A DNA stretch of 64,000 nucleotides, taken from the NCBI RefSeq assembly GCF_018860165.1, contig NZ_JAHKNG010000006.1, positions 62,001 to 126,000 of the forward strand. The letters are read 5' to 3'. This DNA comes from Paracoccus marinaquae (lineage in GTDB: Bacteria; Pseudomonadota; Alphaproteobacteria; Rhodobacterales; Rhodobacteraceae). Made by a program: the position numbers and the translations under genes. Below are positions 45,913 to 55,381 of this stretch, piece by piece; the stretch's first letter is position 1, and each line of letters starts with the position of its first letter. The notes beneath the pieces are model-generated. The model worked only from the letters and a program-made list of their open reading frames with translations, had not been told where the DNA came from and did not search any database.

Positions 45913-46677
45913 TCAGTCCCATGATGCAAAGGCCCGGCGGATCAGGTTCCCGCCGCTCAGCACCAGCAGGATCAGGGTCCAGCGCCGAAACTGCACCACA
46001 TCCAGCCGGTCCTGCAAGGCAAAGCCCGCCATCATGCCGGCAAAGGCCGGGATGCACAGCACTGCGGACAGGGGCAGGGTCTGCGCGTTCAGCACACCGG
46101 TGGTCAGATGCGCCACGGTCATCGTCACCGCCCCCAAGAGGAAGACCACGCCCTGGATGCGCACCTGTTCGCGCTTTTCGACGCCCAGCGACAGCAAGAG
46201 CACGATCAGCGGCGGCCCCCAGATGCCCGAAATCCCGCCATAGAGCCCGCCGATGATGCCGGTCACGATCTCGGCCCGGCGGCGGTGATGCAGCGGCAGG
46301 GCCAGCGGCCGCCCGGACAGTTGCCACAGGGCGAAGCCGACGATCGGTACCCCCAGCAGCGCGAACATCAGGCTTTTCGGGATGCCGCGGGCGAAACTGG
46401 CCGAGACGCAGATGAAGATCAGCACCATCCCGATATGCCAGCGGAAACGGACGACCGAGCGCCAGGCTTCGGCCGGGCCCTGCCGGCCGGCCTGCTGGAT
46501 ATTGGTCACCAGCGTCGGCAGGATCAGCGCCGCCAGCGCCGTCGTCGGCGACATGATTGAGCCAAAGGCTGACATGGTGATGATCGGCATGGCAAAGCCG
46601 ATCGCGCCCTTCACGAAACCCGCGAAGGCGGTCACGGCCATCGCCGTCCAGAATTGCCATGTCTCCAGCCCGAACAT
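45913..46677 (-). CDS. TSUP-family (TauE/SafE) membrane permease
   Basis: A 254-residue protein with about eight membrane helices and the two TauE repeats, seen as [20 protein letters not shown] near the N-terminus and [20 protein letters not shown] in the second half. The family moves sulfite, sulfoacetate, taurine-derived or other small organosulfur anions; the substrate here is unknown. I start it at [10 protein letters not shown] (46677). It leads the operon with dapE and the GNAT gene and has a repeat element (copy C) in its 5' region. Confidence 0.86.
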   Translation of the reverse strand: MFGLETWQFWTAMAVTAFAGFVKGAIGFAMPIITMSAFGSIMSPTTALAALILPTLVTNIQQAGRQGPAEAWRSVVRFRWHIGMVLIFICVSASFARGIPKSLMFALLGVPIVGFALWQLSGRPLALPLHHRRRAEIVTGIIGGLYGGISGIWGPPLIVLLLSLGVEKREQVRIQGVVFLLGAVTMTVAHLTTGVLNAQTLPLSAVLCIPAFAGMMAGFALQDRLDVVQFRRWTLILLVLSGGNLIRRAFASWD

Positions 46678-46717
46678 GGCGGCGACGCTAGCCGCGCCAC
46701 GAGGGAATGGAAATCCC

Positions 46718-46740
46718 GCTTCTTCTTCAACCAAATATCC
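46718..46740 (-). repeat. Dispersed ATATTTG repeat, copy C
   Basis: On the minus strand GGATATTTGGTTGAAGAAG continues AAGC. It matches the ATATTTG-N4-AAGAAGAAG core of copies A and B but lacks an obvious GC hairpin beside it. It lies upstream of the TSUP gene on the coding strand, as copy A does upstream of fabG. Confidence 0.55.
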
Positions 46741-46860
46741 CGGCGCCACGGTTTGGCAGGTGAGACATTTTAGGTCGCAAACAGCCTTTGATGCGCATTA
46801 TAGTTGCGCTGCATCTGCGAAAGGCCTAGCTATGCTGCGATGCCGAAAGAGGACGAATCG

Positions 46861-48468
46861 ATGAAAGACATGCCGCAGGAAACCCAAGCCGTTCTGTCCG
46901 AGATCGAGGATCTGCAGAGCCGCGCGACCGAGGCCCTGCGGGCCATGGTCGCGCCCGAAGGCAAGGTCGATGCGGCTCTGCTGGAACAGCATCAGCACGC
47001 CGCCCATGCGCTGTCCTGGCTGGCCACCTATGTCGAGGCGCTGAAACAGCTCTCCGCCTGGTCCGACCGCGTCTCGGGCGAGATCGAGGGGCTGATCGCG
47101 CAGATCGGCTTTGGCGAATATCTGACCCAGATCGCCGGCGGCATCCTGATGAGCCAGAACGAATTCGCCCGGCTTTCGGATCTGGGCATCGACTGGCAGC
47201 CCTCGCAGGCGGCGCGGGGCCTGATGTCCGGCAACAACCCGCAGGCGCGCGCCCGGCTGGCCGAACTGATCGCCGACAATCAGGGCAGCGCCACCTTCGG
47301 CGCCACCGGGCTGGACGAGGATCTGGAGATGATCCGTGACCAGTTCCGCCGCTGGGCCGACGACAAGGTCGTGCCCCACGCCCATGAATGGCACCTGAAG
47401 GACCAGCTGATCCCGATCGAGATCATCGAGGAACTGTCCGAACTGGGCGTCTTCGGCCTGACCATCCCCGAGGAACTGGGCGGCCTCGGCATGTCCAAGG
47501 CGGCGATGGTCGTCGTCTCCGAGGAACTGTCGCGCGGCTATATCGGCGTCGGCAGTCTTGGCACCCGCAGCGAGATCGCGGCGGAACTGATCATCGGCGG
47601 CGGCACGGATGAGCAGAAGGAACACTGGCTGCCAAAGCTGGCCAGCGGCGAGATCCTGCCCACCGCCGTCTTCACCGAACCCAATACCGGCAGCGATCTG
47701 GGCAGCCTGCGCACCCGGGCGGTGAAGGATGGCGACAACTGGAAGGTGACCGGCAACAAGACCTGGATCACCCATGCCGCCCGCACCCATGTGATGACCC
47801 TGCTGGCCCGCACCGATCCCGACACCAGCGACTATCGCGGCCTGTCGATGTTCCTGGCCGAGAAGACCCCGGGAGACGATGCCGACCCCTTCCCCACCCC
47901 CGGCATGACCGGCGGCGAGATCGAGGTGCTGGGTTATCGCGGCATGAAGGAATACGAACTTGGCTTCGACGGCTTCGAGGTGAAGGGCGAGAACCTGCTG
48001 GGCGGGGTCACCGGGCAGGGCTTCAAGCAACTGATGCAGACCTTCGAATCGGCCCGCATCCAGACCGCCGCCCGCGCCATCGGCGTGGCCCAGAACGCGC
48101 TGGAACTGGGGCTGCAATACGCGCTGGACCGCAAGCAGTTCGGCCAGCCGCTGGTCCGGTTCCCGCGCGTCGCCGACAAGCTGGCGATGATGGCGGTCGA
48201 GATCATGATCGCCCGCCAGCTGACCTATTTCAGCGCCTGGGAAAAGGATCACGGCCATCGCTGCGACCTCGAGGCCGGCATGGCCAAGCTTCTGGGCGCA
48301 CGCATTGCCTGGGCCTGCGCCGACAATGCGCTGCAGATCCATGGTGGCAACGGCTTCGCGCTGGAATACCAGATCAGCCGGGTCCTGTGCGACGCCCGCA
48401 TCCTCAACATCTTCGAGGGTGCGGCCGAGATTCAGGCGCAGGTGATCGCGCGGCGGCTGTTGGGCTAG
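46861..48468 (+). CDS. mcd: (2S)-Methylsuccinyl-CoA dehydrogenase (ethylmalonyl-CoA pathway)
   Basis: Mcd oxidises (2S)-methylsuccinyl-CoA to mesaconyl-CoA in the ethylmalonyl-CoA pathway used for acetate growth without isocitrate lyase. This 535-residue protein is an acyl-CoA dehydrogenase with an N-terminal extension of about 150 residues, the hallmark of Mcd: HQHAAHALSWLATYVEALKQ and FGEYLTQIAGGILMSQNEFA match the extension I recall from Rhodobacter Mcd. The catalytic core has FTEPNTGSDLGSLRTRAVKD, IGVAQNALELGLQYALDRKQ and QIHGGNGFALEYQISRVLCD. I start it at 46861, preceded by GAGG. Other pathway genes (ccr, ecm) are not adjacent. Confidence 0.88.
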   Translation: MKDMPQETQAVLSEIEDLQSRATEALRAMVAPEGKVDAALLEQHQHAAHALSWLATYVEALKQLSAWSDRVSGEIEGLIAQIGFGEYLTQIAGGILMSQNEFARLSDLGIDWQPSQAARGLMSGNNPQARARLAELIADNQGSATFGATGLDEDLEMIRDQFRRWADDKVVPHAHEWHLKDQLIPIEIIEELSELGVFGLTIPEELGGLGMSKAAMVVVSEELSRGYIGVGSLGTRSEIAAELIIGGGTDEQKEHWLPKLASGEILPTAVFTEPNTGSDLGSLRTRAVKDGDNWKVTGNKTWITHAARTHVMTLLARTDPDTSDYRGLSMFLAEKTPGDDADPFPTPGMTGGEIEVLGYRGMKEYELGFDGFEVKGENLLGGVTGQGFKQLMQTFESARIQTAARAIGVAQNALELGLQYALDRKQFGQPLVRFPRVADKLAMMAVEIMIARQLTYFSAWEKDHGHRCDLEAGMAKLLGARIAWACADNALQIHGGNGFALEYQISRVLCDARILNIFEGAAEIQAQVIARRLLG

Positions 48469-48545
48469 GTCAAACTGGGCTACATTGCTGGAACCAAAGC
48501 GGATTCACCGCGTTTCCATCCGTTGTTTGCCCAAGGAGATTGATC

Positions 48546-49013
48546 ATGCCCCGCCCATCACGCCTCGGAATAGCCGGCGCAATGACCGTTGCCGGCCTGG
48601 CACTGGCCGCCTGTGAACCGACAACCACCGTGGTCGACGGAGAGGATCGGGGCTTCATTCCCGGCGGGAACTATGTGCTGGTCGGAATGGACGGGGCCGC
48701 GGTGCCGCTGCGCAACGTCACGCTGCTGGTCGAGGAGCAGCGGGTCTCGGGGCAAGGTCCGTGCAACAGCTATTCGGCGGCCAATAATGCCGAACTGCCT
48801 GCCGTCGCCCTGTCGCCGATCATCTCGACCAAGATGGCCTGCAAGGATCTGAAGCTGGAGAACCGTTACCTCTCGGTGCTGCAGCAGGCGACCGAGATGG
48901 AATTCTTTGGCGGCGTGCTGAAGGTCAAGTCGCCCTCGACCTGGCTGGTCTTTGAGCATGGTGTCCGCGCCAGCAGCGTCAGCGCGCTTGAGCAGGCGCG
49001 CGGCACCCAGTAG
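48546..49013 (+). CDS. META-domain (HslJ-like) lipoprotein
   Basis: A 155-residue secreted lipoprotein. The signal peptide ends in lipobox LAAC at about residue 22. The rest resembles the META fold: GNYVLVGMDGAAVPLRNVTL, GQGPCNSYSAANNAELPAVA and STKMACKDLKLENRYLSVLQ. The paired cysteines in PCNSY and KMACKD fit a disulfide. META proteins (HslJ) are envelope proteins of uncertain role. AAGGAG lies seven bases before the ATG. It is convergent with recO, 3 bases apart. Confidence 0.85.
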   Translation: MPRPSRLGIAGAMTVAGLALAACEPTTTVVDGEDRGFIPGGNYVLVGMDGAAVPLRNVTLLVEEQRVSGQGPCNSYSAANNAELPAVALSPIISTKMACKDLKLENRYLSVLQQATEMEFFGGVLKVKSPSTWLVFEHGVRASSVSALEQARGTQ

Positions 49014-49016
49014 CGA

Positions 49017-49742
49017 TCAGCCCTCGGCCGTCTCCAGACGCCGCAGCAGCCGCCCGCGGGCGGCTGGCAGCGGCCGGCCGACCAGTTGCGCCGCAAGCCG
49101 CGTTTCCAGGAAATGCCCGGTAATGGCCAGCCCTTCGGCCAGCCCCCTGCCACGGTTGTCGCCCGCGCCCCCCATCAATGCCGGCAGGGGCAGCAAGCGG
49201 TCGGCCCATTCGCCGGCCCCGGCCCGGCTGACCGCGCGCCCCGAGCGCGGGCTGACATAGGCCAGTCCCTCACGCGCGCCGGTGACGGCGCAGGACGACA
49301 GGTCAAGCCCGAAACCCATCTCGTCCAGCAGCCGCATTTCCCAAGCCAGATAGTGCTCGGCCCAGTCGCCGCCCGCCTCCATGGCGTCCAGCAGGGTCTC
49401 GGTCATGGCGACCAGCGCCGGATGCGGGTCGCGTTCGGGCAGCGCAAAGACCAGCAGCGCGCAGACCGCGTTCAGCCCGGCCAGCGCCAGCGGGTCGCCC
49501 AGCAGCCCGGCGCGCAGCCGGACCGGTTCGGCGCTGAAATGGCCCAGTTGCTCGTCGCTGCGCGCCCGCCAGCGCAGGTCCAGCCGTGACCCCGGCTGCA
49601 ACATCGCCGCCCGCTTGCGCGAGGCCCCGCCCGGCACCAGCCCGGCATGGCGGCCGTGCCGGGCCGTCAGCACGTCGATGATCACCGCCGTCTCGCCATG
49701 CGGGCGGCGCGCGATCACCGTGCCTTCGGCCTGCCACTCCAT
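49017..49742 (-). CDS. recO: DNA repair protein RecO
   Basis: RecO helps load RecA onto SSB-covered single-stranded DNA in the RecFOR pathway. The 241-residue protein opens EWQAEGTVIARRPHGETAVI, the typical OB-fold start, and has HGRHAGLVPGGASRKRAAML and GSRLDLRWRARSDEQLGHFS. The helical C-terminal domain lacks the zinc-finger cysteines of some RecO proteins. In many alphaproteobacteria recO follows era; here three other genes lie between them. It is preceded by a VOC gene (8 bases). Confidence 0.93.
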   Translation of the reverse strand: MEWQAEGTVIARRPHGETAVIIDVLTARHGRHAGLVPGGASRKRAAMLQPGSRLDLRWRARSDEQLGHFSAEPVRLRAGLLGDPLALAGLNAVCALLVFALPERDPHPALVAMTETLLDAMEAGGDWAEHYLAWEMRLLDEMGFGLDLSSCAVTGAREGLAYVSPRSGRAVSRAGAGEWADRLLPLPALMGGAGDNRGRGLAEGLAITGHFLETRLAAQLVGRPLPAARGRLLRRLETAEG

Positions 49743-49750
49743 CGCCCGTC

Positions 49751-50188
49751 TCAGCCCTCGGGCAGCGTCAGCGAGCCATCCTCGGCCAGCGGCCAGAACG
49801 GGTTGGTGGCGATTTCCCAGACATGCCCGTCGGGATCGGCAAAATAGCCGGAATAGCCGCCCCAGAACACCTTTTCGGGGCGTTTCAGGCAGGTCGCGCC
49901 GGCCGCCAGCGCCGCCGCGAAGACGGCATCCGTCTCGGCATCATCGGTGCAGTTCTGCGCCAGCGTCACGGCACCGGTCCCTAAGGCCGCGCCGGGCCGG
50001 CCCTGATCGGCGGCCAGATCCGCCAACCCGAACAATGCCAGCACCGCACCCTGCATCTGGTAGAAGCACACCCCCTCCGGCGGGGAAGGATGCGGCTGCC
50101 AGCCCCATGCCGCATAGAAATCGCGCGCGCGATCCAGATCGGCCACGCCAAGGGTGACCAGCGTGATCCGCTGCCGGGGATGCGTCAT
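49751..50188 (-). CDS. VOC-family protein (glyoxalase-like)
   Basis: A 145-residue VOC protein: RITLVTLGVADLDRARDFYA at the start, GVCFYQMQGAVLALFGLADL in the middle, then WGGYSGYFADPDGHVWEIAT at the C-terminal half. Of the usual four metal ligands, the Glu in VWEIA is clear and others are doubtful, so activity is uncertain. It lies between rarD and recO on the same strand. Confidence 0.88.
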   Translation of the reverse strand: MTHPRQRITLVTLGVADLDRARDFYAAWGWQPHPSPPEGVCFYQMQGAVLALFGLADLAADQGRPGAALGTGAVTLAQNCTDDAETDAVFAAALAAGATCLKRPEKVFWGGYSGYFADPDGHVWEIATNPFWPLAEDGSLTLPEG

Positions 50189-50277
50189 GTCCTGCCTCCT
50201 GAAGCGATGCGATCACAAGGCTGTCACGCCGGGACGGCGGGAACAAGAGGATCGGCCCGTGCCGGCAGATGACCCGC

Positions 50278-51216
50278 CTATTGGGCGCGATGGGTGGTTC
50301 CGCCGCGGCGCGCCCGGCGCGCCAGACCGGCGCCGCGCAGCAGGCTGAACGAATAGATGGCCAAGGCCGCCCAGATCATCGGGAAGGCGATCATCCGGGC
50401 CGTTCCCATCGGCTCTCCGAAGATCAGCACGGCGCAGAGGAAAACCATGGTCGGGGTGAGATATTGCAGCAACCCGATGGTCGACAGGCGCAGCAGCTTG
50501 GCCCCGTTGGCATAGAACAGCAGCGGAATCGCCGTGATCGGGCCGCAGCCGATCAGCAGCAGCGTATCGGTCAGGTTTCCGGCGGCGAAATGCGACTGCC
50601 CATTCACCGACAGCCACAGAAGATAGGCCAGCGCGGGCGGCGTCAGCAGCAACACCTCCAGCGTGAAACCCTGATTGGGCCCCAGCGGCAGGCTTTTCTT
50701 GCACAGCGCATAAAGCCCCCAACTGAGTGTCAGACCCAATGCCACGGCGGGCAGCCGCCCCATCTGAACGGTCAGGACCGCCACCGCCGCGGCGGCCAGC
50801 GCGACCGCGACCAGTTGCGCCCGGGACAGCTTTTCGCGCAAGAGCGTGGCCCCCACCAGGACGCTGAACAGCGGGTTGACATAATAGCCAAGCGCGGCAT
50901 TCAGGGTCTGATCGTTGGCGATCGCCCAGACATAGATCAGCCAGTTGACCGAGATCAGCGTCGCCGTCAGCGCCGCCATCGCCAGCAGGCGCGGGTTCCT
51001 GATCGCCGCCACCACATCGGCCGCGCGACGCTGCCACAGAAGGACCGCCGCGGCGATCGGCAGCGACCACAGGACCCGGTGGGCGATGATCTCGGTCGGC
51101 GGGATATGCGCCATCGCCTTCATGTAAAGCGGCAGCACGCCCCACAGCCCATAGGCCGCCAGCGCATAGGCCAGTCCGCGGGGCGAATCGCCCGTCTGAG
51201 GTTGCGACATGCTCAT
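50278..51216 (-). CDS. rarD: EamA-family transporter RarD
   Basis: A 312-residue membrane protein with ten predicted helices in two EamA halves. It carries the RarD features RGLAYALAAYGLWGVLPLYM and IPPTEIIAHRVLWSLPIAAA near the N-terminus, then NDQTLNAALGYYVNPLFSVL. RarD is linked to chloramphenicol sensitivity in some bacteria, but its substrate is not established. It is separated from the VOC gene by 89 bases and from DUF1491 by 61 bases. Confidence 0.9.
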   Translation of the reverse strand: MSMSQPQTGDSPRGLAYALAAYGLWGVLPLYMKAMAHIPPTEIIAHRVLWSLPIAAAVLLWQRRAADVVAAIRNPRLLAMAALTATLISVNWLIYVWAIANDQTLNAALGYYVNPLFSVLVGATLLREKLSRAQLVAVALAAAAVAVLTVQMGRLPAVALGLTLSWGLYALCKKSLPLGPNQGFTLEVLLLTPPALAYLLWLSVNGQSHFAAGNLTDTLLLIGCGPITAIPLLFYANGAKLLRLSTIGLLQYLTPTMVFLCAVLIFGEPMGTARMIAFPMIWAALAIYSFSLLRGAGLARRARRGGTTHRAQ

Positions 51217-51277
51217 GCGAATTGCATATGCTGCAAACCAAGCCTGCGCCAGAGCCTCCGGCCCGGACCGACGCGGT

Positions 51278-51613
51278 TCAGGTCAGCCCGTCCTGATCCA
51301 GCAAGGTCCGTCCGTCCCGGCTCTCGATCTCGATCACCCAGAGGTCGGGGTCGAAACCGCGCTGGCGGCGGATGGCTGCATCGACTTCGGGCTCGGGCCC
51401 GTCTGCCGTGACCTGCCAGGGGCGCCGGTCGGTCTCGAAATCCCATTCGCGGGCATAAAGCTGCGCGGTGCCGTCCAGCCGGGCGCATTTGACCAGCACC
51501 GCGCCGGCGGTCTCGTCGCCATGCGCCACCACATAGGCCGGGATATTGGCCAGCCCCAGCCGCGCCAGATAGGCCGCGACCCAGACGCCGGCGGCCAGCC
51601 GCGGCTCAGCCAT
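51278..51613 (-). CDS. DUF1491-family protein
   Basis: A 111-residue protein: RLAAGVWVAAYLARLGLANI, then AYVVAHGDETAGAVLVKCAR, AREWDFETDRRPWQVTADGP and DLWVIEIESRDGRTLLDQDG. This pattern matches DUF1491, a short conserved alphaproteobacterial family without known function. It starts 8 bases after the era stop and so belongs to the lepB-rnc-era transcript. No membrane helix or signal peptide is visible. Confidence 0.82.
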   Translation of the reverse strand: MAEPRLAAGVWVAAYLARLGLANIPAYVVAHGDETAGAVLVKCARLDGTAQLYAREWDFETDRRPWQVTADGPEPEVDAAIRRQRGFDPDLWVIEIESRDGRTLLDQDGLT

Positions 51614-51621
51614 GCCCCTGC

Positions 51622-52536
51622 CTAGTCGCCATCACGGAAATCGAGGCCGATCTCGCCATAGCGTTCGGCCTCTTCCTGCCAGTTCTCGCGCACCCGGACC
51701 TGCAGGAACAGATGCACGCGACGGCCCATGAACTCTTCCAGTTCGGCTCGCGCCGCCTGCCCGACGGCCTTCACCGTCTCGCCGCCCTTGCCCAGAACGA
51801 TGCCCTTGTGACCGGGCCGCGACACATAGATCACCTGATCGACCTTGGCCGATCCGTCCTTGCGTTCCTCCCAGGCCTCGGTCTCGACCGTCAGCTGGTA
51901 GGGGATTTCCTCATGCAGCCGCAGGGTCAGCTTTTCGCGGGTGATCTCGGCGGCGATCATGCGCATGGGCAGATCGGCGATCTGATCCTCGGGGTAAAGC
52001 CAGGGGCCTTCGGGCAGCGAGCCGGCCAGCCAGTCGCGCAGGTCGTCGCAGCCATAACCCTTTTCAGCCGAGATCATGAAGGTCCGCTCGAACGGGAACG
52101 CCTCGTTCAATTGCTGCGACAGAGCCAGCAGGACCTCGGACTTCACCCGGTCGATCTTGTTGATGATCAGCGCCACCGGGGTCTTGCGGTCCAGCCCGGA
52201 CAACTGGTCGATGATCGCCCGCGCACCATCGGTCAGTCCGCGATGCGCCTCGATCAGCAAGAGGATGATATCGGCATCCGACGCCCCGCCCCAGGCGGCG
52301 GCGACCATGGAACGGTCCAGCCGGCGGCGCGGACGAAAGATGCCGGGCGTGTCGACAAAGACGATCTGGCTGGCGTCTGCGATGGCGATGCCGCGGATGC
52401 GGGCGCGGGTGGTCTGGACCTTGTGGGTCACGATGCTGACCTTGGCGCCGACCATGCGGTTCAGCAGGGTGGACTTGCCGGCATTGGGCTCGCCGATCAG
52501 CGCGACAAAGCCCGCGCGGGTGGTGGTGTCGGTCAT
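51622..52536 (-). CDS. era: GTPase Era
   Basis: Era is a ribosome-assembly GTPase that binds the 3' end of 16S rRNA through its KH domain. The 304-residue protein has G1 [17 protein letters not shown]3 [13 protein letters not shown] and G4 NKID, then the KH domain ([20 protein letters not shown] near residues 240-265). Its ATG overlaps the rnc stop by four bases (52533-52536). Coupling of lepB, rnc and era is the normal order in this group. Confidence 0.97.
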   Translation of the reverse strand: MTDTTTRAGFVALIGEPNAGKSTLLNRMVGAKVSIVTHKVQTTRARIRGIAIADASQIVFVDTPGIFRPRRRLDRSMVAAAWGGASDADIILLLIEAHRGLTDGARAIIDQLSGLDRKTPVALIINKIDRVKSEVLLALSQQLNEAFPFERTFMISAEKGYGCDDLRDWLAGSLPEGPWLYPEDQIADLPMRMIAAEITREKLTLRLHEEIPYQLTVETEAWEERKDGSAKVDQVIYVSRPGHKGIVLGKGGETVKAVGQAARAELEEFMGRRVHLFLQVRVRENWQEEAERYGEIGLDFRDGD

Positions 52537-53222
52537 TCGCGGCCCTCCAGCCGGTCCAGCAGGGCCTGGGCGGCGGCCTGTTCGATACTGCGCTTGGTGC
52601 CCGCGCCCCTCGCCCGCGCCTCGCGGCCATCGCTGAGACGCACGGTGATGTGAAAGACGGGCGCATGGTCGGGGCCGCCGCGTTCGGTCTGCTCATAGGC
52701 CGGCGGCGGCATGCCGTTGGCCTGCGCCCATTCCTGCAGGGCGGTCTTGGCGTCGCGGGGGTCGTCCTCGAGGCTGTCCAGACGATCCTGCCACAGCCGC
52801 AGGACCACCTCGCGCGCGACCTCGAAACCGGCATCCAGGTAGATCGCGGCCAGCACCGCCTCCATCGCGTCGGCCAGCAGCGCCTCCTTGCGGCGCCCGC
52901 CCGACAGCATTTCCGAGCGACCCAGCTTCAGCACCTCGCCCAGCCCGATCTGCCGGGCGATGGCGGCGCAGGTCTCGCCCCGGACCAGCGCGTTGAAGCG
53001 CGGGGCAAGCTGGCCCTCGCTGGCCTGGCGGTCGGCCCGGAACAGCGCCTCGGCCATGACCAGCCCCAGAACCCGGTCGCCCAGAAACTCCAACCGCTGG
53101 TTGTCGGGCCGCGTCGCGCTGGCGATCGAGCCATGGGTCAGCGCGCGGATCAGCAGTTCGGGCCGCGCGAAGTCGTGGCCCAGGCGTTCCATGAAGGCGG
53201 TTATGTCGGCGCCGGGCTTCAC
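52533..53222 (-). CDS. rnc: Ribonuclease III
   Basis: RNase III cuts double-stranded RNA in rRNA processing and antisense regulation. The 229-residue protein carries the signature [20 protein letters not shown] (the Glu and Asp of the active site), a second acidic pair ([14 protein letters not shown]), and a C-terminal dsRNA-binding domain ([20 protein letters not shown]). Both overlaps (lepB 53219-53222 and era 52533-52536) are ATGA, so the three genes are tightly coupled. Confidence 0.97.
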   Translation of the reverse strand: MKPGADITAFMERLGHDFARPELLIRALTHGSIASATRPDNQRLEFLGDRVLGLVMAEALFRADRQASEGQLAPRFNALVRGETCAAIARQIGLGEVLKLGRSEMLSGGRRKEALLADAMEAVLAAIYLDAGFEVAREVVLRLWQDRLDSLEDDPRDAKTALQEWAQANGMPPPAYEQTERGGPDHAPVFHITVRLSDGREARARGAGTKRSIEQAAAQALLDRLEGRE

Positions 53223-54013
53223 TCCACCGCCTTGAAGAAACGGTCGGCCCGCCAGGTCCAGAAATACAGAAGCGAGCGCCCGGCCGAGGAGAACATGATC
53301 CGGTCGGCGCGACCGATCAGGAATTCGGCCGGCACGAAGCCAAGCCCCCCGACCTGCTGGGGAAAGCGCGAATCCTCGGAATTGTCGCGGTTGTCGCCCA
53401 TGAAGAAATACTGGCCCTCGGGCACGGTGAAGGTCGGCGTGTCATCGGCGATCCAGCCATCGGTGATGTTCAGGATGTCATGGCTGACGCCGTTCGGCAG
53501 GGTCTCGGTAAAGCGCGGCTTGATGCATTCGCCGCCGTCTTGCACCGGGTCATTGGCACAGCGCGGGGTCAGCCCCTGCGGACCCTGCTGTTCCTTGATC
53601 TCGACGAAGTCTCCGGCGGAGACGGTCGGCACCTCCTCGCCATTGAGCCACAGCCGACCATTGCGCATCTGGACGGTGTCACCCGGCAGGCCGATCACCC
53701 GCTTGATGAAATCGACGCCGCGGGTCGGATGCCGGAACACCACGACATCGCCGCGCTCGGGCGCGCTTTCGAGGATGCGCCCCGAGATCGGGCACAGCGA
53801 GAACGGGCAGGACACCGCCGCATAGCCGTAAGCCATCTTGTTGACGAACAGGAAGTCGCCGATCAGCAGCGTGTCCTTCATGCTGCCCGAGGGGATCCAG
53901 AAGGGCTGGAAGAACAGGGTGCGGAAGATGCCGGCGATCAACAGCGCCCAGAAGATGGTCTTGACCGTCTCCCAGAGGCCTTCCTTTTTCTTGCCTGCCG
54001 TACTGTCGGCCAT
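53219..54013 (-). CDS. lepB: Signal peptidase I
   Basis: LepB removes signal peptides on the outer face of the inner membrane. The 264-residue protein has one membrane helix (about residues 14-34), the catalytic serine in [20 protein letters not shown] and the lysine in [39 protein letters not shown] is box E. It overlaps rnc by four bases and starts 66 bases after acpS. Confidence 0.97.
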   Translation of the reverse strand: MADSTAGKKKEGLWETVKTIFWALLIAGIFRTLFFQPFWIPSGSMKDTLLIGDFLFVNKMAYGYAAVSCPFSLCPISGRILESAPERGDVVVFRHPTRGVDFIKRVIGLPGDTVQMRNGRLWLNGEEVPTVSAGDFVEIKEQQGPQGLTPRCANDPVQDGGECIKPRFTETLPNGVSHDILNITDGWIADDTPTFTVPEGQYFFMGDNRDNSEDSRFPQQVGGLGFVPAEFLIGRADRIMFSSAGRSLLYFWTWRADRFFKAVE

Positions 54014-54079
54014 GATCTGATCCTTGTGGCATTGCGCTGCGGCGTCATCGCGCGTTCATGGTCCGCTGAAGGGGGCAAG

Positions 54080-54493
54080 TCAAGCAGGCGGGCCATCAAG
54101 CCGGCGTGCCTCGATCACCACGAAGGCCTGTGCCCAGGGGTGATCGTCGGTCAGCGTGACATGGACCAGGGCCTCGTGTCCGGGCGGGGTCATCTGCGCC
54201 AGCCTTTCGGCCGCCCAGCCGGTCAGATGCATCACCGGCTGGCCGCTTCGCAGATTGCTGACCGCCATGTCGCGCCAGCTGATGCCCATGGCGAGCCCGG
54301 TTCCCAGGGCCTTCGAGCATGCCTCCTTCGCGGCCCACCGCTTGGCCAGGGTTCCGGCCTCGTCCTTGCGGCGCGCCGCCTTGGCCAGTTCCGTCTCGGT
54401 GAAGACCCGGTTGCGGAAACGGTCGCCAAAACGGTCCAGCGTGCCCTGAATCCGCTCGATATTCGCGAGGTCGGTGCCGATGCCGAGGATCAT
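54080..54493 (-). CDS. acpS: Holo-[acyl-carrier-protein] synthase
   Basis: AcpS transfers 4'-phosphopantetheine from CoA to the serine of ACP (acpP at 21.7 kb). The 137-residue protein starts [20 protein letters not shown], with the conserved metal-binding Asp, and holds the second motif [20 protein letters not shown]. It lies between pdxJ and lepB, the usual order; a repeat element (copy B) fills part of the 124-base spacer to pdxJ. Confidence 0.97.
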   Translation of the reverse strand: MILGIGTDLANIERIQGTLDRFGDRFRNRVFTETELAKAARRKDEAGTLAKRWAAKEACSKALGTGLAMGISWRDMAVSNLRSGQPVMHLTGWAAERLAQMTPPGHEALVHVTLTDDHPWAQAFVVIEARRLDGPPA

Positions 54494-54520
54494 GCCAAGG
54501 ACGGCCCCGGCGGGATCATG

Positions 54521-54541
54521 GATATTTGAATGAAGAAGAAG
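54521..54541 (+). repeat. Dispersed ATATTTG repeat, copy B
   Basis: GATATTTGAATGAAGAAGAA followed by G, the ATATTTG-N4-AAGAAGAAG core shared with copies A and C. It is in the spacer between pdxJ and acpS, but its orientation is opposite to those genes. No neighbouring GC hairpin is obvious here. Confidence 0.55.
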
Positions 54542-54617
54542 CCGCGAGGCATCCGTCGGCCTGCTGGCCGATGGTGACGACGGGTGCCCGGCTCAGGCGC
54601 CGCGACGGTGGTTCGGA

Positions 54618-55352
54618 TCATCGCCGCGCCTCGTCCATGCAGCGGCGCATCTCGCGGATGGCAGCACCCAGCCCGGTAAAGACCGACTCGGCGATCAGGA
54701 AGTGCCCGATGTTCAATTCGGCAACCTGCGGCAATGCGGCGATGGGACCGACGGTATCGAAGGTCAGCCCGTGGCCGGCATGAACCTCCAGCCCCAGCGA
54801 GGCGGCCAGCGCGGCGCCCGCGCGCAGCCCGGCCAGTTCGGCATCGCGGTCCTCGCTCCGCCCCTCGGTGTCGTAATCGCAATAGGCGCCGGTATGCAGT
54901 TCCACGACCGCGGCGCCGATGCGGGCGGCGGCCTCGATCTGGGCGGGCTCGTGGCCGATGAACATCGACACCCGGCTGCCCGCCTCACGCAGGGGCGCGA
55001 TGAAATCGGCCAGCATGGCCTCGTTGCCGGCAACGTCCAGCCCACCCTCGGTCGTGCGTTCCTCGCGTTTCTCGGGCACGATGCAGACCGCATGCGGCCG
55101 GTGGCGCAGCGCGATCCGCTGCATCTCGGGGGTGGCCGCCATCTCGAGGTTCAGGGGCAGGCGCAGGCCCGCCATCAGCGCATCGATATCGGCATCGCTG
55201 ATATGGCGGCGATCCTCGCGCAGATGGGCGGTGATGCCGTCGGCGCCGGCCTCTTCGGCGATACGCGCGGCACGCAGCGGATCGGGCCAGGGCGTGCCGC
55301 GGGCGTTCCGGATGGTGGCGACGTGATCGATATTGACGCCAAGACGCAGCAT
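54618..55352 (-). CDS. pdxJ: Pyridoxine 5'-phosphate synthase
   Basis: PdxJ condenses 3-hydroxy-1-aminoacetone phosphate with deoxyxylulose phosphate in vitamin B6 synthesis. The 244-residue TIM barrel begins [18 protein letters not shown], with the active-site His, and has [52 protein letters not shown] and [16 protein letters not shown]. The start at 55352 replaces a longer frame from 55427. It begins the pdxJ-acpS-lepB-rnc-era run, 29 bases after ispE. Confidence 0.97.
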   Translation of the reverse strand: MLRLGVNIDHVATIRNARGTPWPDPLRAARIAEEAGADGITAHLREDRRHISDADIDALMAGLRLPLNLEMAATPEMQRIALRHRPHAVCIVPEKREERTTEGGLDVAGNEAMLADFIAPLREAGSRVSMFIGHEPAQIEAAARIGAAVVELHTGAYCDYDTEGRSEDRDAELAGLRAGAALAASLGLEVHAGHGLTFDTVGPIAALPQVAELNIGHFLIAESVFTGLGAAIREMRRCMDEARR

Positions 55353-55381
55353 GGCTTCCCTCCGCTTGTTTCCGGCGCAGT

